64,000 nt of DNA from Siccibacter turicensis LMG 23730. Its GTDB lineage: Bacteria > Pseudomonadota > Gammaproteobacteria > Enterobacterales > Enterobacteriaceae. The position numbers and the translations under genes were made by a program. Under the pieces are notes generated by a model. That model made no database searches. It saw only the letters and a list, made by a program, of their open reading frames with translations, and was not told the origin of the DNA. The stretch spans positions 133,586 to 197,585 of the forward strand of contig NZ_AWFZ01000030.1 of NCBI RefSeq assembly GCF_000463155.2, in the 5' to 3' direction. Of the stretch, positions 18,930 through 27,916 are shown piece by piece (within the stretch, counting starts at the first letter, position 1; every line of letters begins with the position of its first letter).

Positions 18930-19928
18930 TTATTTATTGCTGAACTGCGACAGGTTTTCTTTATCAACGCCGACGTAAGGAATACGGACCACTTTGTTTT
19001 CGATTTTCCAGTCGGTACCGGCAGCGGCTTCTTTACCGTCAGCCAGGTTTTTGGCCAGATCGAAGGTGGCTTTCGCCTGGTTGTTGGCATCGTTCAGCAC
19101 GGTACCGGCCAGCGCACCGGATTTCACCAGCGCCAGTGCTTCTGGCAGCGCATCCACGCCGAATACCGGAATGCTGGATTTGTTGTGCGCTTTCAGCGCT
19201 TCAACCGCACCCATTGCCATCGCATCGTTGTTGGCGATCACGACTTCAATTTTGTTGGCGTTCGGGCCAGAGAGCCAGGCGTCCATTTTGTCTTTCGCCA
19301 TGGCGGTATCCCACATCGCGGTATCCATCTGCAGCTGCTGGGTTTTTAGGCCCTTGTCGTTCAGCTCTTTGATAACGTAGGTGGTACGCGCCTCTGCATC
19401 CGGGTGGCCCGGCTCGCCTTTCAGCAGCACGAACTGAACCTGACCGTCTTTGTTCAGATCCCAGTTCGGGTTGGCCGCCCAGTGCTTGGCAATCAGGTCG
19501 CCCTGGATGATGCCGGATTCTTTAGAGTCGGTACCGACGTAAAACGCTTTGTCATAGCTGTCGAGCGCTTTGCGGGACGGCTCTTTGTTGAAGAATACGA
19601 TCGGCACATTCTGGCCGCGTGCTTTCTCAATAACGGTACCTGCGGCAGCCGGGTCAACCAGGTTAATCGCCAGCGATTTAACCCCTTTAGCCAGCAGCAC
19701 GTCGATCTGGTCGTTTTGTTTGGACTGGTCGTTCTGGGAGTCGTTCATCAGCAGCTGAACATCCGGGGAGGCTTTTGCGTCATTCTCAATCGCCTTACGC
19801 ACAACGGACATGAAGTTGTCGTCGTACTTATAGATGGTCACACCGATGCGGGTATCAGCAGCGTGGGCAGCCGCACCAAACAACATGCAAGACATCACGG
19901 CGGACAGGGTTAACACCTTCTTATTCAT
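18930..19928 (-). CDS. mglB: D-galactose/D-glucose-binding periplasmic protein MglB
   Basis: A 332-residue periplasmic binding protein for galactose and glucose, also a ligand for the Trg chemoreceptor. The signal peptide is [20 protein letters not shown] plus AHA (cleavage near residue 23). The mature part begins [19 protein letters not shown] calcium-binding loop DLNKDGQVQ (near residues 157-165) and sugar-contact segments such as [14 protein letters not shown] and [11 protein letters not shown] are present. First gene of mglBAC. The upstream region carries a CRP site and a GalS operator. Confidence 0.97.
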   Translation of the reverse strand: MNKKVLTLSAVMSCMLFGAAAHAADTRIGVTIYKYDDNFMSVVRKAIENDAKASPDVQLLMNDSQNDQSKQNDQIDVLLAKGVKSLAINLVDPAAAGTVIEKARGQNVPIVFFNKEPSRKALDSYDKAFYVGTDSKESGIIQGDLIAKHWAANPNWDLNKDGQVQFVLLKGEPGHPDAEARTTYVIKELNDKGLKTQQLQMDTAMWDTAMAKDKMDAWLSGPNANKIEVVIANNDAMAMGAVEALKAHNKSSIPVFGVDALPEALALVKSGALAGTVLNDANNQAKATFDLAKNLADGKEAAAGTDWKIENKVVRIPYVGVDKENLSQFSNK

Positions 19929-20143
19929 GGTATCTCCGGTTTTATGCAGGGTAGTTCGAGTGTATAACTGGCGGCATGACAGCAGTGTTAATAAGATGTT
20001 ACTGAATGCCGAAGTTCACTGACTAAAGTTTTATTCTTCCGTGTTCGGTAACGCTCCAGAACTGCGTTTTTTTGGTTGTTTTAAAGGTAATGACTATGGT
20101 TAAAGTGATTAATCACCGTTACATAGCGTTTCAGCCCTGAAAA

Positions 20144-20211
20144 CGCTGACATCATAGTCACCGCCTTGTTAATATACTGTGAATTTACTCACAGATTGAA
20201 AACGGTTACAT
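20144..20211 (-). promoter_or_regulatory. mglBAC promoter with CRP site and Gal operator
   Basis: A perfect CRP palindrome TGTGA-N6-TCACA lies at 20178-20193. Just upstream of it in the direction of transcription is the Gal repressor/isorepressor operator TGAAAACGGTTACA at 20197-20210. On the minus strand TATGAT (plus 20151-20156) is a good -10, placing the transcription start near 20144 and CRP at about -41.5 (class II). This gives catabolite activation and GalS/GalR repression, as known for mgl in E. coli. The mglB leader would be about 215 bases. Confidence 0.8.
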
Positions 20212-20223
20212 CACTTCAGATAA

Positions 20224-21246
20224 TCAGTTAGTGATCGGCACCACACTTTGTTTCATCGCCACCGAATGGCGTCTGACGAGGGTCGGCATAAAACAGTGTT
20301 TTGCTTCGCGATCCAGCGTCCCTGCGGCGCCCTGTAGCGCCAGCTCGGTCGCCAGACGCGCCATGGAAACGATGGGATAGCGCACCGTGGTAAGTTGCGG
20401 ATCGGTGTAGCGGGCAATGGGGATATCATCGAAACCGATGAGTGACAGCTGCTGTGGCACCGCAATGCCGTTATCTTTGAGGGTGGTGAGCGCCCCGGCG
20501 GCCATGCTGTCGTTATAGGCAAACACCGCGCTGAGCTGCAGGTTGCGCCCGAGCAGCTCGACCATGGCCGCCTCGCCGCCCTGCATATCCGGCGAGCCGG
20601 TGCCGACCCAGCTTTCCGCCGGTACAATGCCCTGCTCCGCCAGCGCCCGCAGCCAGCCCTCACGGCGCTGATCGTTATCTTCGATGCTGTGGCTGGACGC
20701 CAGATACCCTACCCGCTGATGGCCCTGCGCGAGCAGCATACGCGTCGCCATCATCGCGCCGGCGACGTTATCCAGCCCGACACAGCGGTGCTCATAGCCC
20801 GGCACAATGCGGTTAATCAGCACCATACCCGGCATGTGTTCGAGGAAAGCCGCCAGTTCGTCATCGCCCAGCGCCTTGGAGTGCACGATCAGCGCGCTGC
20901 AGCGTTGGCGGATCAGCACCTCGATGGCGTGCCGCTCCTTCTCCGCTTCATGGTAGCTGTTACCGATCAGCACGTATTTGTTGTGCTGCTGAGCCACCAT
21001 GTCCACGGCTTTGACCAGCGCCCCGAAGAAGGCGTCGGACACGTCCATCACCACCACACCGATGGTATCGCTGACCTGGGTTGCCAGCGCCTGGGCATTC
21101 GCATTGGGTCGGTAGCCAAGCTGGGAGACCGCCTGCATCACCGCTTCACGGGTATCAGGGCTCACCAGCGCGCTGTTATTGAGCACGCGGGAGACGGTCG
21201 CGACGGAGACGCCCGCCTGACGAGCGACATCACGGATGGTGATCAT
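20224..21246 (-). CDS. galS: Galactose isorepressor GalS
   Basis: A 340-residue LacI-family regulator that represses the mgl operon and its own gene and is released by galactose. The start chosen is the ATG at 21246 ([20 protein letters not shown]) with AAGGG eight bases upstream; the codon at 21255 would add MIS. The DNA-binding helix-turn-helix covers residues 3-24, followed by the hinge helix [10 protein letters not shown]. The sugar-binding core includes [12 protein letters not shown] and [20 protein letters not shown]. The operator upstream of galS is identical over 17 bases to the one at mgl. Confidence 0.95.
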   Translation of the reverse strand: MITIRDVARQAGVSVATVSRVLNNSALVSPDTREAVMQAVSQLGYRPNANAQALATQVSDTIGVVVMDVSDAFFGALVKAVDMVAQQHNKYVLIGNSYHEAEKERHAIEVLIRQRCSALIVHSKALGDDELAAFLEHMPGMVLINRIVPGYEHRCVGLDNVAGAMMATRMLLAQGHQRVGYLASSHSIEDNDQRREGWLRALAEQGIVPAESWVGTGSPDMQGGEAAMVELLGRNLQLSAVFAYNDSMAAGALTTLKDNGIAVPQQLSLIGFDDIPIARYTDPQLTTVRYPIVSMARLATELALQGAAGTLDREAKHCFMPTLVRRHSVAMKQSVVPITN

Positions 21247-21352
21247 AGATATCACCCTTTTGAATTGAGCAACGCACAGGCACCCCCCTGTTTCGGACGA
21301 GGGGCTATTCTGGCAGCGCGCAGGCTAACGCTGCGTGAGGCGAATCACACGC

Positions 21353-21400
21353 TTGAAAACGGTTACATCCATTTTGTTAATGATTGTGATCTTGATCGTT
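21353..21400 (-). promoter_or_regulatory. galS operator and weak CRP site
   Basis: The Gal operator TGAAAACGGTTACA lies at 21354-21367, the same 14-mer as at mgl, and identity extends to TTGAAAACGGTTACATC. A CRP-like site TGTGA-N6-TCGTT at 21385-21400 is good in one half only. Both overlap the 3' end of yeiB and the short yeiB-galS gap, consistent with galS autoregulation. Confidence 0.6.
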
Positions 21401-22556
21401 ATCTGGATGTATCGGTTTGCGTTGTCCCGGCGGCGAGCAGCGTGAGTCGACGCCACGCCCACTCGACCGGTCCCTGGCGGAAATAACGCAGCCAGAGCAC
21501 GGAAAAGGCAAGGTTGACAGCCCAGACGCCGGGCACAAACGCCAGCAGCGTGAAGCGATCGAACTGCATAAACAGCCCGACGCGATAGAACAGCGTGGTG
21601 CAGATGAGGGTTTGCAGCAAATAGTTGGTCAGCGCCATGCGGCCCACGCAGGCCACGGCAGCGGTGAGGCGCCAGCGCACCAGCTGCGGCCAGTAACCGT
21701 AGATCAGGGCGGCGTAGCCGATGGTCTGGAACGGCGCGCTCAGCTCGCGCGGGGCCTGGAGCAGGAAGCCGCACCAGCGGAAATCCCACCCCAGCTGCCA
21801 CTGGGCGATAATCGCCGGGAGGTTGATCGCCATTCCCAGCGGGATTAACAGCGCCGCACAGCGTCGGTAGTGGCCGGGGCTAAACTCCCCACGCAGCCAG
21901 CCGCTGCGCATCAGCGCTGCGCCGATGAGCATCATGCCGGCAAGCTGCCAGCCGTACTGCGCCCCAAGCGCCAGCAGGTTGTTCGCCAGCATATCGAGCC
22001 GGTTATCAATGGCCTCTGCCCCGCCGTTCAGCTTCCACAGGTGCTCATATTGCAGGTTCGCCATGTCCGGCACCCAGGAGCGGCTGGTCTGGTTCCCGGA
22101 AATAAGCCCGAGCAACACCAGCACAAACACCCCGGCCAGATAGAGCACCACGCCCATGTTGAACAGCGATCTGCCGCTCGGCGCATCGCGGATAAGCCGC
22201 CAGATCACCAGCCCCACCAGACCGTAGGCCAGCAGAATATCGCCGTCCCACAGCAGCACGGCATGTGCAAAACCAAGCAGTAACAGCAGCGACAGGCGCG
22301 CCTGGATCCAGCGTTTCCCCCGGCCAAGCAGCATTTGCAGGCCGGCACCAAACAGCAGGGCGAACAGCGTCAGGAATTTTACCTGTGCAAACAGGTCAAG
22401 AATGGCCCAGGTCCAGGCATCGCGGGAGGTGATATCGCCATACCAGGCGGGATTGAGGTACGCCGCCTTCGGCAGGCCAAAGGCGACGATATTGAGCAAC
22501 AGGATACCCAGGATGGCAACGCCACGAACCACATCCAGCGTGACATTTCTCTCCAT
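21399..22556 (-). CDS. yeiB: YeiB, DUF418 family inner membrane protein
   Basis: A 385-residue polytopic membrane protein, the same length as E. coli YeiB. The N-terminus MERNVTLDVVRGVAILGILLL carries the conserved acyltransferase-3-like/DUF418 start (DxxRGxAxLGILL). Later blocks are FALLFGAGLQML, WQLAGMMLIGAALMRSGWL and GRMALTNYLLQTL. About ten membrane helices. The C-terminal WLRYFRQGPVEWAWRRLT is the DUF418 signature. The biochemical function is unknown. It lies 15 bp downstream of folE and is probably cotranscribed with it. Confidence 0.93.
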   Translation of the reverse strand: MERNVTLDVVRGVAILGILLLNIVAFGLPKAAYLNPAWYGDITSRDAWTWAILDLFAQVKFLTLFALLFGAGLQMLLGRGKRWIQARLSLLLLLGFAHAVLLWDGDILLAYGLVGLVIWRLIRDAPSGRSLFNMGVVLYLAGVFVLVLLGLISGNQTSRSWVPDMANLQYEHLWKLNGGAEAIDNRLDMLANNLLALGAQYGWQLAGMMLIGAALMRSGWLRGEFSPGHYRRCAALLIPLGMAINLPAIIAQWQLGWDFRWCGFLLQAPRELSAPFQTIGYAALIYGYWPQLVRWRLTAAVACVGRMALTNYLLQTLICTTLFYRVGLFMQFDRFTLLAFVPGVWAVNLAFSVLWLRYFRQGPVEWAWRRLTLLAAGTTQTDTSR

Positions 22557-22571
22557 GCGTATCCTGCCCTG

Positions 22572-23243
22572 TTAGTTGGTGTGGTGACGTACCGCGCGCA
22601 GGAATTCCTGACGGGTATTCTGGCTCGACTTAAACAGCCCGCCCAGCGAGGTGGTAGTGGTCGCGCTGGTCGCATCGCGCACCCCGCGCGCTTTCACGCA
22701 GTAGTGAACGGCATCCATCGAGACCGCGACGTTATTGGTGCCAAGCAGCGTTTGCAGTGCGATCAGCACCTGCTGGGTCAGTCGCTCCTGCACCTGCGGG
22801 CGCTGGGCGAAGAACTGCACGATGCGGTTAATCTTCGACAGACCGATAACGCCGTCCTTAGGAATATAGGCGACCGTGGCTTTACCGTCGATGGTAACGA
22901 AGTGGTGTTCGCAGGTGCTGGTGAAGGTGATATCGCGCACCGTCACCATCTCATCCACCTTCATTTTGTTTTCAATGATGGTGATTTTCGGGAAGTTCGC
23001 GTAGTCCAGACCGGAGAAGATCTCATTCACGTACATTTTGGCAATACGGTGCGGCGTTTCTGCCAGGCTGTCATCGCTCAAATCCAGATTCAGCAGCTGC
23101 ATAATTTCGGTCATATGACCGGCGATAAGGCTGCGGCGCGTTTCATTATCCAGCTCCTGGACAGGCGGACGCAGCGGGGTTTCCAGGCCGCGGGCAACTA
23201 ACGCCTCGTGTACCAGGGCGGCTTCTTTACTGAGTGATGGCAT
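22572..23243 (-). CDS. folE: GTP cyclohydrolase I FolE
   Basis: A 223-residue decameric zinc enzyme that converts GTP to dihydroneopterin triphosphate, the first step of folate synthesis. The start is the ATG at 23243 ([15 protein letters not shown]), as in E. coli; an upstream in-frame extension is not supported. Zinc ligands are Cys and His in STCEHHF (C111, H114) and Cys in VHYCVKARG near residue 182. The signatures DEMVTVRDI and QERLTQQ are also present. It is one residue longer at the C-terminus than the E. coli protein. Confidence 0.96.
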   Translation of the reverse strand: MPSLSKEAALVHEALVARGLETPLRPPVQELDNETRRSLIAGHMTEIMQLLNLDLSDDSLAETPHRIAKMYVNEIFSGLDYANFPKITIIENKMKVDEMVTVRDITFTSTCEHHFVTIDGKATVAYIPKDGVIGLSKINRIVQFFAQRPQVQERLTQQVLIALQTLLGTNNVAVSMDAVHYCVKARGVRDATSATTTTSLGGLFKSSQNTRQEFLRAVRHHTN

Positions 23244-23369
23244 GACGTAATCTCCGGCAGGTGGCGCAACCTCTGCCCTGCATGGGACAGAGTGTGGCGA
23301 TATTGTGCGTGAGCGCGTTTTCAGAATCCAGCTATTCATGGTGATAATTATTGAAATTGCTGAATCCTT

Positions 23370-24497
23370 TTATTCATCACGTCGCCACACCAGCAGTCCG
23401 CCGATAAACAGCGCCGCACCCGCCAGCCACAGCGCCGGTTCGAGGCGGTGCAGCAGCGCGGTGGAGAGCGATGAGGTGACCGGGCCGACCAGCTGCCCGA
23501 GCGCGTAGCCGGTGGTCAGCAGCCCGGCCATATAGCGACTGTGGGCCGGGGCCAGCTCGCGGCCATACTGCATGGAGAGCTGCACCGCGCATAAAAACCC
23601 GCCCCCCACTAACAGTGCGCCGGTCACCAGCCCGCCGAGGCCCGGCAGCACGGCGGCAGCCAGCACGCCAATCCCCTGCAACCAGAGCACCAGCGCCAGC
23701 CGCTGATTGCTTTGCATGCAGTGGCGCAGCGCGATGCCCAGGGCGATCCCGATAATCGCCGCGCCGCCAAACACCGGCCAGACAAACTGGGCGAACAGGC
23801 TGCCGGGAAAGCGTTGCGCCGCCATCTGGGATAAAAAGGTGGCCGGCAGAATGTAGCCGAAACCGGCGAGGCTGTAGCTCCACACCAGTTTTTTCAGGCC
23901 GGGGGTGAGCACCAGCGGCGGCGGCGCGCGCTCCGGGCGGTGAAGTTCGCCGCGCGCCGGAAGATTACGGGCGATGAGGCTTATCAGAGTCAGCGCCAGC
24001 ACGCCATACACCAGCCAGCCGCCCCAGGCCGGCAGGCCATACGACTGCACCCCAAGCGCCAGCAGGCCGCTCACGGCGATGCCCGCCCCCGGTCCGGCGA
24101 ATACCGCGGCGCTGAGGCCCGGTTTACCGTGGTGCGCCAGCTGTTCGTTGGTCCAGGCGGCCACCAGCACCAGCCCCCAGCCGCTCATGCAGCCGATAAC
24201 AAAACGCAGCAGGCCGTGTAACAGCGCATCATTGGCGGCCGCTGACAGCAGCGTGAGCGCCACCGCGCCCCATACGCCGCCGTGTAACCGCCACTCAACG
24301 CGGGTGGTGGCGCGCATCGCATCCCAGGCGCCCACCAGGTAGCCCAGATAGTTGCAGGCGGCGACCAGCCCGGCCGAGGTCAGGGTCAGCTCCCCGTCGC
24401 GAATCATCAGCGGCACCTGGGGCGTGAAGGCAAAGCGCCCGATCCCCATCACCACCACCAGTGCCAGAAAACCCGTTATTGCGATACGCAGCGCCAC
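23370..24497 (-). CDS. MFS transporter, YbfB/YjiJ type
   Basis: A 375-residue permease with about twelve hydrophobic segments. The N-terminus ITGFLALVVVMGIGRFAFTP followed by QVPLM is characteristic of the YbfB/YjiJ (DUF1228) branch of the major facilitator superfamily, as is NYLGYLVGAWDA. A positively charged loop near the middle (RNLPARGELHRPERAPP) separates the two six-helix halves. The substrate is unknown. The gene is absent between folE and yeiG in E. coli K-12. It lies about 125 bp upstream of folE on the same strand. Confidence 0.85.
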   Translation of the reverse strand: MALRIAITGFLALVVVMGIGRFAFTPQVPLMIRDGELTLTSAGLVAACNYLGYLVGAWDAMRATTRVEWRLHGGVWGAVALTLLSAAANDALLHGLLRFVIGCMSGWGLVLVAAWTNEQLAHHGKPGLSAAVFAGPGAGIAVSGLLALGVQSYGLPAWGGWLVYGVLALTLISLIARNLPARGELHRPERAPPPLVLTPGLKKLVWSYSLAGFGYILPATFLSQMAAQRFPGSLFAQFVWPVFGGAAIIGIALGIALRHCMQSNQRLALVLWLQGIGVLAAAVLPGLGGLVTGALLVGGGFLCAVQLSMQYGRELAPAHSRYMAGLLTTGYALGQLVGPVTSSLSTALLHRLEPALWLAGAALFIGGLLVWRRDE

Positions 24498-24650
24498 AGC
24501 CGGCTCCTTGTTATATTTTTGTTATCAGCATGATGCCGCAGCGCGCCGGTGAGGAGAAGTGAAACCTGCCGCGGCGCGATCCATTTCTTGCGTTCAGGCC
24601 AAACCACACGGACACTTAGCGGATGCCATTAATAAATGAGGAGAACCCGG

Positions 24651-25484
24651 ATGGAAATGGTTGAAGAACATCAGATTTTCGCAGGCAAACAGCAGCGCTG
24701 GCGCCATACCTCGTCGGTGCTCCAGTGCGAGATGACATTCAGCATTTTTATCCCGCCCGCCCGCAGCGAGGCGCCGCCGGTACTGTACTGGCTGTCGGGA
24801 CTGACCTGCAACGATGAAAACTTCACCACCAAGGCGGGCGCCCAGCGCGTGGCGGCCGAGCTGGGCGTGGTGCTGGTGATGCCGGATACCAGCCCACGTG
24901 GCGATGCGGTGGCGGATGACGACGGGTACGATCTGGGGAAAGGCGCAGGGTTTTATCTCAACGCAACGCGCGAACCCTGGGCGGCGCACTACCGCATGTA
25001 TGACTACCTGCGCGATGAGCTGCCGGCGCTTATCCGCAGCCACTTTACCGTGGGCGAGCGCGCGTCAATTTTCGGTCATTCGATGGGGGGCCACGGGGCG
25101 CTGATCATGGCCCTGAAGAATCCGGGGCGTTTCTGCTCGGTTTCCGCCTTCGCGCCGATTGTGAACCCGGCCGCGGTGCCATGGGGTGAGAAAGCGTTCA
25201 GCGCCTATCTGGGTGAGGATCGCACAGCCTGGCAGGCGTGGGACAGCTGCGCGCTGATGCAGGCCGCCGGCCCGGAAGCCGTGTTGCCAACGCTTATCGA
25301 TCAGGGCGAAAGCGATAACTTCCTGACCGGCCAGCTAATGCCGGAGCGTCTGGCGGCGGTGGCGAACGCGAAGAACTGGCCGCTGGAGTTACGCATGCAG
25401 CCGGGCTACGACCACAGCTACTACTTTATCGCGACCTTTGTGGAAGACCACCTGCGCTTCCACGCCCAGCATCTGTTTGCCTGA
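24651..25484 (+). CDS. yeiG: S-formylglutathione hydrolase YeiG
   Basis: A 277-residue alpha/beta-hydrolase (esterase D family) that cleaves S-formylglutathione to glutathione and formate in formaldehyde detoxification. The start is the ATG at 24651 ([10 protein letters not shown]) with AGGAG eight bases upstream. The nucleophile S144 lies in FGHSMGGHG, the acid is probably Asp near residue 222 (IDQGESDNF), and the His is in GYDHSYYFI near residue 255. The oxyanion region [12 protein letters not shown] is also conserved. No frmA partner is adjacent, as is usual for yeiG. Confidence 0.94.
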   Translation: MEMVEEHQIFAGKQQRWRHTSSVLQCEMTFSIFIPPARSEAPPVLYWLSGLTCNDENFTTKAGAQRVAAELGVVLVMPDTSPRGDAVADDDGYDLGKGAGFYLNATREPWAAHYRMYDYLRDELPALIRSHFTVGERASIFGHSMGGHGALIMALKNPGRFCSVSAFAPIVNPAAVPWGEKAFSAYLGEDRTAWQAWDSCALMQAAGPEAVLPTLIDQGESDNFLTGQLMPERLAAVANAKNWPLELRMQPGYDHSYYFIATFVEDHLRFHAQHLFA

Positions 25485-25500
25485 TAACGCGGCCTTAGGC

Positions 25501-25550
25501 CGTATTCACCGGTGAATACGATAACGGCGGGTGCCTGTGCTCACCCGCCG
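25501..25550. terminator. Two perfect dyads between yeiG and cirA
   Basis: CGTATTCACCGGTGAATACG (25501-25520) is a perfect 20-base palindrome. It is followed by a 9-bp stem CGGCGGGTG/CACCCGCCG (25525-25550, loop 8). They lie in the 130-bp gap between the convergent genes yeiG and cirA and probably act in 3'-end formation for one or both. No clear U-run follows either one. Confidence 0.5.
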
Positions 25551-25615
25551 TGTTGCATCGCGTTAATCCCGGAAGGTGGGTACTCACCGCGCGCCCACCT
25601 TCACACCAGCCCCTG

Positions 25616-27589
25616 TCAGAAGCGGTAGTCCATCGCCAGGAAGTAGCGGCGACCATCCTCGTTGTAGCTGTAGTCGTCCCGGCTGAGATCCTTATCGCCC
25701 AGGTTCATTACCCCGGCGCGCAGCTTGACGTTTTTCGTCGCCTGGTATGCGCCGCCCGCGTTCCAGATAACGTACCCGCCCGGCGTCGGACCGTCGGTGG
25801 TGGTAGTGCGCTTCTCGCCGGTGTAGTTGGCGGAGACGTAGAACGACCAGTCCGCCAGCGGCTTCCAGTCCACCGTTCCGTTGGCCGTGTGCAGCGGCAG
25901 TTCCGAGAGAGGTTTGTTGCCGCCGTCGCTCAGATCGCGCCCGTCGTTATAGGTGTAGTTCAGCGTCAGCTTCCACTGGTCGTCGAACGGGATTTTCAGC
26001 TCGGTTTCCACGCCGCGGATCCGCGCCTTGTTGACGTTGTAGTAGCGGAAGACTGGATTACCGCTGTCCGGATCAAAGCCGACAAAGTTGTCATAGGACG
26101 GCGCCAGCCCGCGATTCGACGTGCGGTTAATGCCGATCATGTCGTCAATATCGTTCTGGAAGGTAGTGATGCTGGCATTGACGCCCTCCAGCCAGCCCTC
26201 TTCCCCGGCGTAGTAGAGGCCGATTTCATAGCTTTCGCTGGTTTCCGGCTTCAGCTCCGGGCTACCGACAATCTGGCAGCTTCCGCGGCATGAACCGGTG
26301 GTCCAGTCGGGGCTGAGCTGCAACAGCGACGGGGCTTTAAACGCCGTTGACCAGCCGCCCTTCACCGTCACGGTGTCGGTCGCGTTATAGACCAGGTAGG
26401 CGCGCGGGCTCCAGTGATCGCCGTAGGTGTCGTGATCGTCCATGCGCAGCCCGGCGGTCAGCGCCAGCGGGTCGATGATGCGCCACTCGTCCTCGATAAA
26501 CAGGGCGTACTGGCTGGAGGAAGTTTCGCTGCTGCTTCCACCGGTCAGGTTAACCGGATCGCTAAGCTTATCGTGACGCCACTCTCCGCCGAAGGTCAGC
26601 ATCTGGTTGATCTCCCCGAGCGGCAGCACGTACTTCCCGTCAACCGTATTGCTTTCGGAGGTAATCCCATCGCTGCCCGGATTTTTGTTGTCCACCTTCT
26701 CACCGTAGAACTTCAGCTCGCTGTTGCCCAGATCCCAGCGGCCGTTGTGCCCGAGGGAGTAGTTCTGGCGTTCGATGCGGTTTTTATCCAGCGAATCGGA
26801 ATCGCGATCCTGGCGGTCAAATCCGTACCCCAGGTTTACATCGTGGTTCTCGTTGGGCGTCAGGGTAAATTCGACGTTGGCGTCGCGGCTGGTAAAGCCT
26901 TCGATGCGCGGGCTTTCGCCGGTGGCGCTGGAGGCCGAGGACTGCTGGTCATCCTTTTCACGCTTCGACAGATTGCCATAGACCTTGACCCCCAGCAGAT
27001 CGTCCACCAGCGGGCCGCTGGTAAAGAACTGGCCGTTGTAGGTGTCGCCGCGATCGCGGTGTTCCTGAACGGTGGTGTCGGCGGTCACCGAGCCGTGCCA
27101 GGCGCTGCCAATTTTTTTGGTGATAATGTTCACCACCCCGCCCAGCGCGTCGGACCCGTAGAGCGACGACATCGGGCCGCGCACGACCTCGATGCGCTCG
27201 ATGGCGTCCACCGGTACCCAGTTGAGATCGAAGTCGTTGTGGCGGAACACCACGTTGCGTGAGTTGACGCGCTTGCCGTCGACGAGGATCAGCGTATAGC
27301 TGCTGCTCAGGCCGCGCAGACTGACCCCTTTGCGGTTGTCGCCCTCGTTAGTGAGCTGAACGCCGGGGATCTCCTGCAGCACGTCCTTCAGGTTATTAAC
27401 CGGACGACGGGCAAGATCTTCCTGCGTAATGACGCTGATGCTGGCCGGCGCGTCTTTCAGATTCTGTTCCGTGGCTGACGCGGTGACCACCATCGTATCG
27501 GCATTGTCATCCACGGCCAGCGCAGGCAGCGCCAGGGTAAACAGAGACGCGCACAGGCCTCCGCGCATAACAGCATTCAACCTAAACAT
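25616..27589 (-). CDS. cirA: Catecholate siderophore receptor CirA
   Basis: A 657-residue TonB-dependent outer-membrane receptor for linearised catecholate siderophores (dihydroxybenzoylserine, monomers of enterobactin), also a colicin Ia/Ib receptor in E. coli. The ATG at 27589 ([16 protein letters not shown]) has GGAG eight bases upstream, and the upstream in-frame extension lacks support. The signal peptide ends after ALPALA (residue 25), and the TonB box DTMVVTA is at residues 30-36. The plug domain shows [13 protein letters not shown] and [20 protein letters not shown], then a beta barrel ending YFLAMDYRF with terminal Phe. A Cys pair SCRGSC lies in a loop. Fur box upstream at 27780-27798. 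Confidence 0.95.
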   Translation of the reverse strand: MFRLNAVMRGGLCASLFTLALPALAVDDNADTMVVTASATEQNLKDAPASISVITQEDLARRPVNNLKDVLQEIPGVQLTNEGDNRKGVSLRGLSSSYTLILVDGKRVNSRNVVFRHNDFDLNWVPVDAIERIEVVRGPMSSLYGSDALGGVVNIITKKIGSAWHGSVTADTTVQEHRDRGDTYNGQFFTSGPLVDDLLGVKVYGNLSKREKDDQQSSASSATGESPRIEGFTSRDANVEFTLTPNENHDVNLGYGFDRQDRDSDSLDKNRIERQNYSLGHNGRWDLGNSELKFYGEKVDNKNPGSDGITSESNTVDGKYVLPLGEINQMLTFGGEWRHDKLSDPVNLTGGSSSETSSSQYALFIEDEWRIIDPLALTAGLRMDDHDTYGDHWSPRAYLVYNATDTVTVKGGWSTAFKAPSLLQLSPDWTTGSCRGSCQIVGSPELKPETSESYEIGLYYAGEEGWLEGVNASITTFQNDIDDMIGINRTSNRGLAPSYDNFVGFDPDSGNPVFRYYNVNKARIRGVETELKIPFDDQWKLTLNYTYNDGRDLSDGGNKPLSELPLHTANGTVDWKPLADWSFYVSANYTGEKRTTTTDGPTPGGYVIWNAGGAYQATKNVKLRAGVMNLGDKDLSRDDYSYNEDGRRYFLAMDYRF

Positions 27590-27779
27590 TCCATTTCTCC
27601 ATGAGGTAAACACAACGGCATAAAAGGAATTGCTCACAGCACCGTATGCCGTTCTGCGACGGCAACGTAATGTTCTGTAACAGGCCCTGACGTTGTTTAA
27701 CCCCATGAATGGGATGTTTATTTAGAAGAATGGACGCCTGTTTTTTACGTCCTGTTACAAGTGCGCACACCATAAAGGA

Positions 27780-27798
27780 AATGATAATGCTTATCAAT
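27780..27798 (-). promoter_or_regulatory. Fur box upstream of cirA
   Basis: AATGATAATGCTTATCAAT contains the perfect dyad TGATAA-TGC-TTATCA, a good match to the 19-bp Fur operator. It lies about 190 bases upstream of the cirA start, consistent with iron repression of this receptor. Confidence 0.8.
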
Positions 27799-27885
27799 AC
27801 AGTAACTGTAAAGATACGGTCAGCTGATGGGATTAACGGCAACGGACGGGATAACGGGCGGAAAAAGCGGCAGGCGAAAGCCCAT

Positions 27886-27909
27886 CCCCTTCTGCGGGCG
27901 CAGAAGGGG
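27886..27909 (-). terminator. Hairpin directly after lysP
   Basis: Perfect 10-bp stem CCCCTTCTGC/GCAGAAGGGG with a four-base loop, eight bases after the lysP stop codon. The downstream U-run is poor, so termination may be inefficient or Rho-assisted, but the position and strength suit an lysP 3' end. Confidence 0.65.
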
Positions 27910-27916
27910 ATAACGG

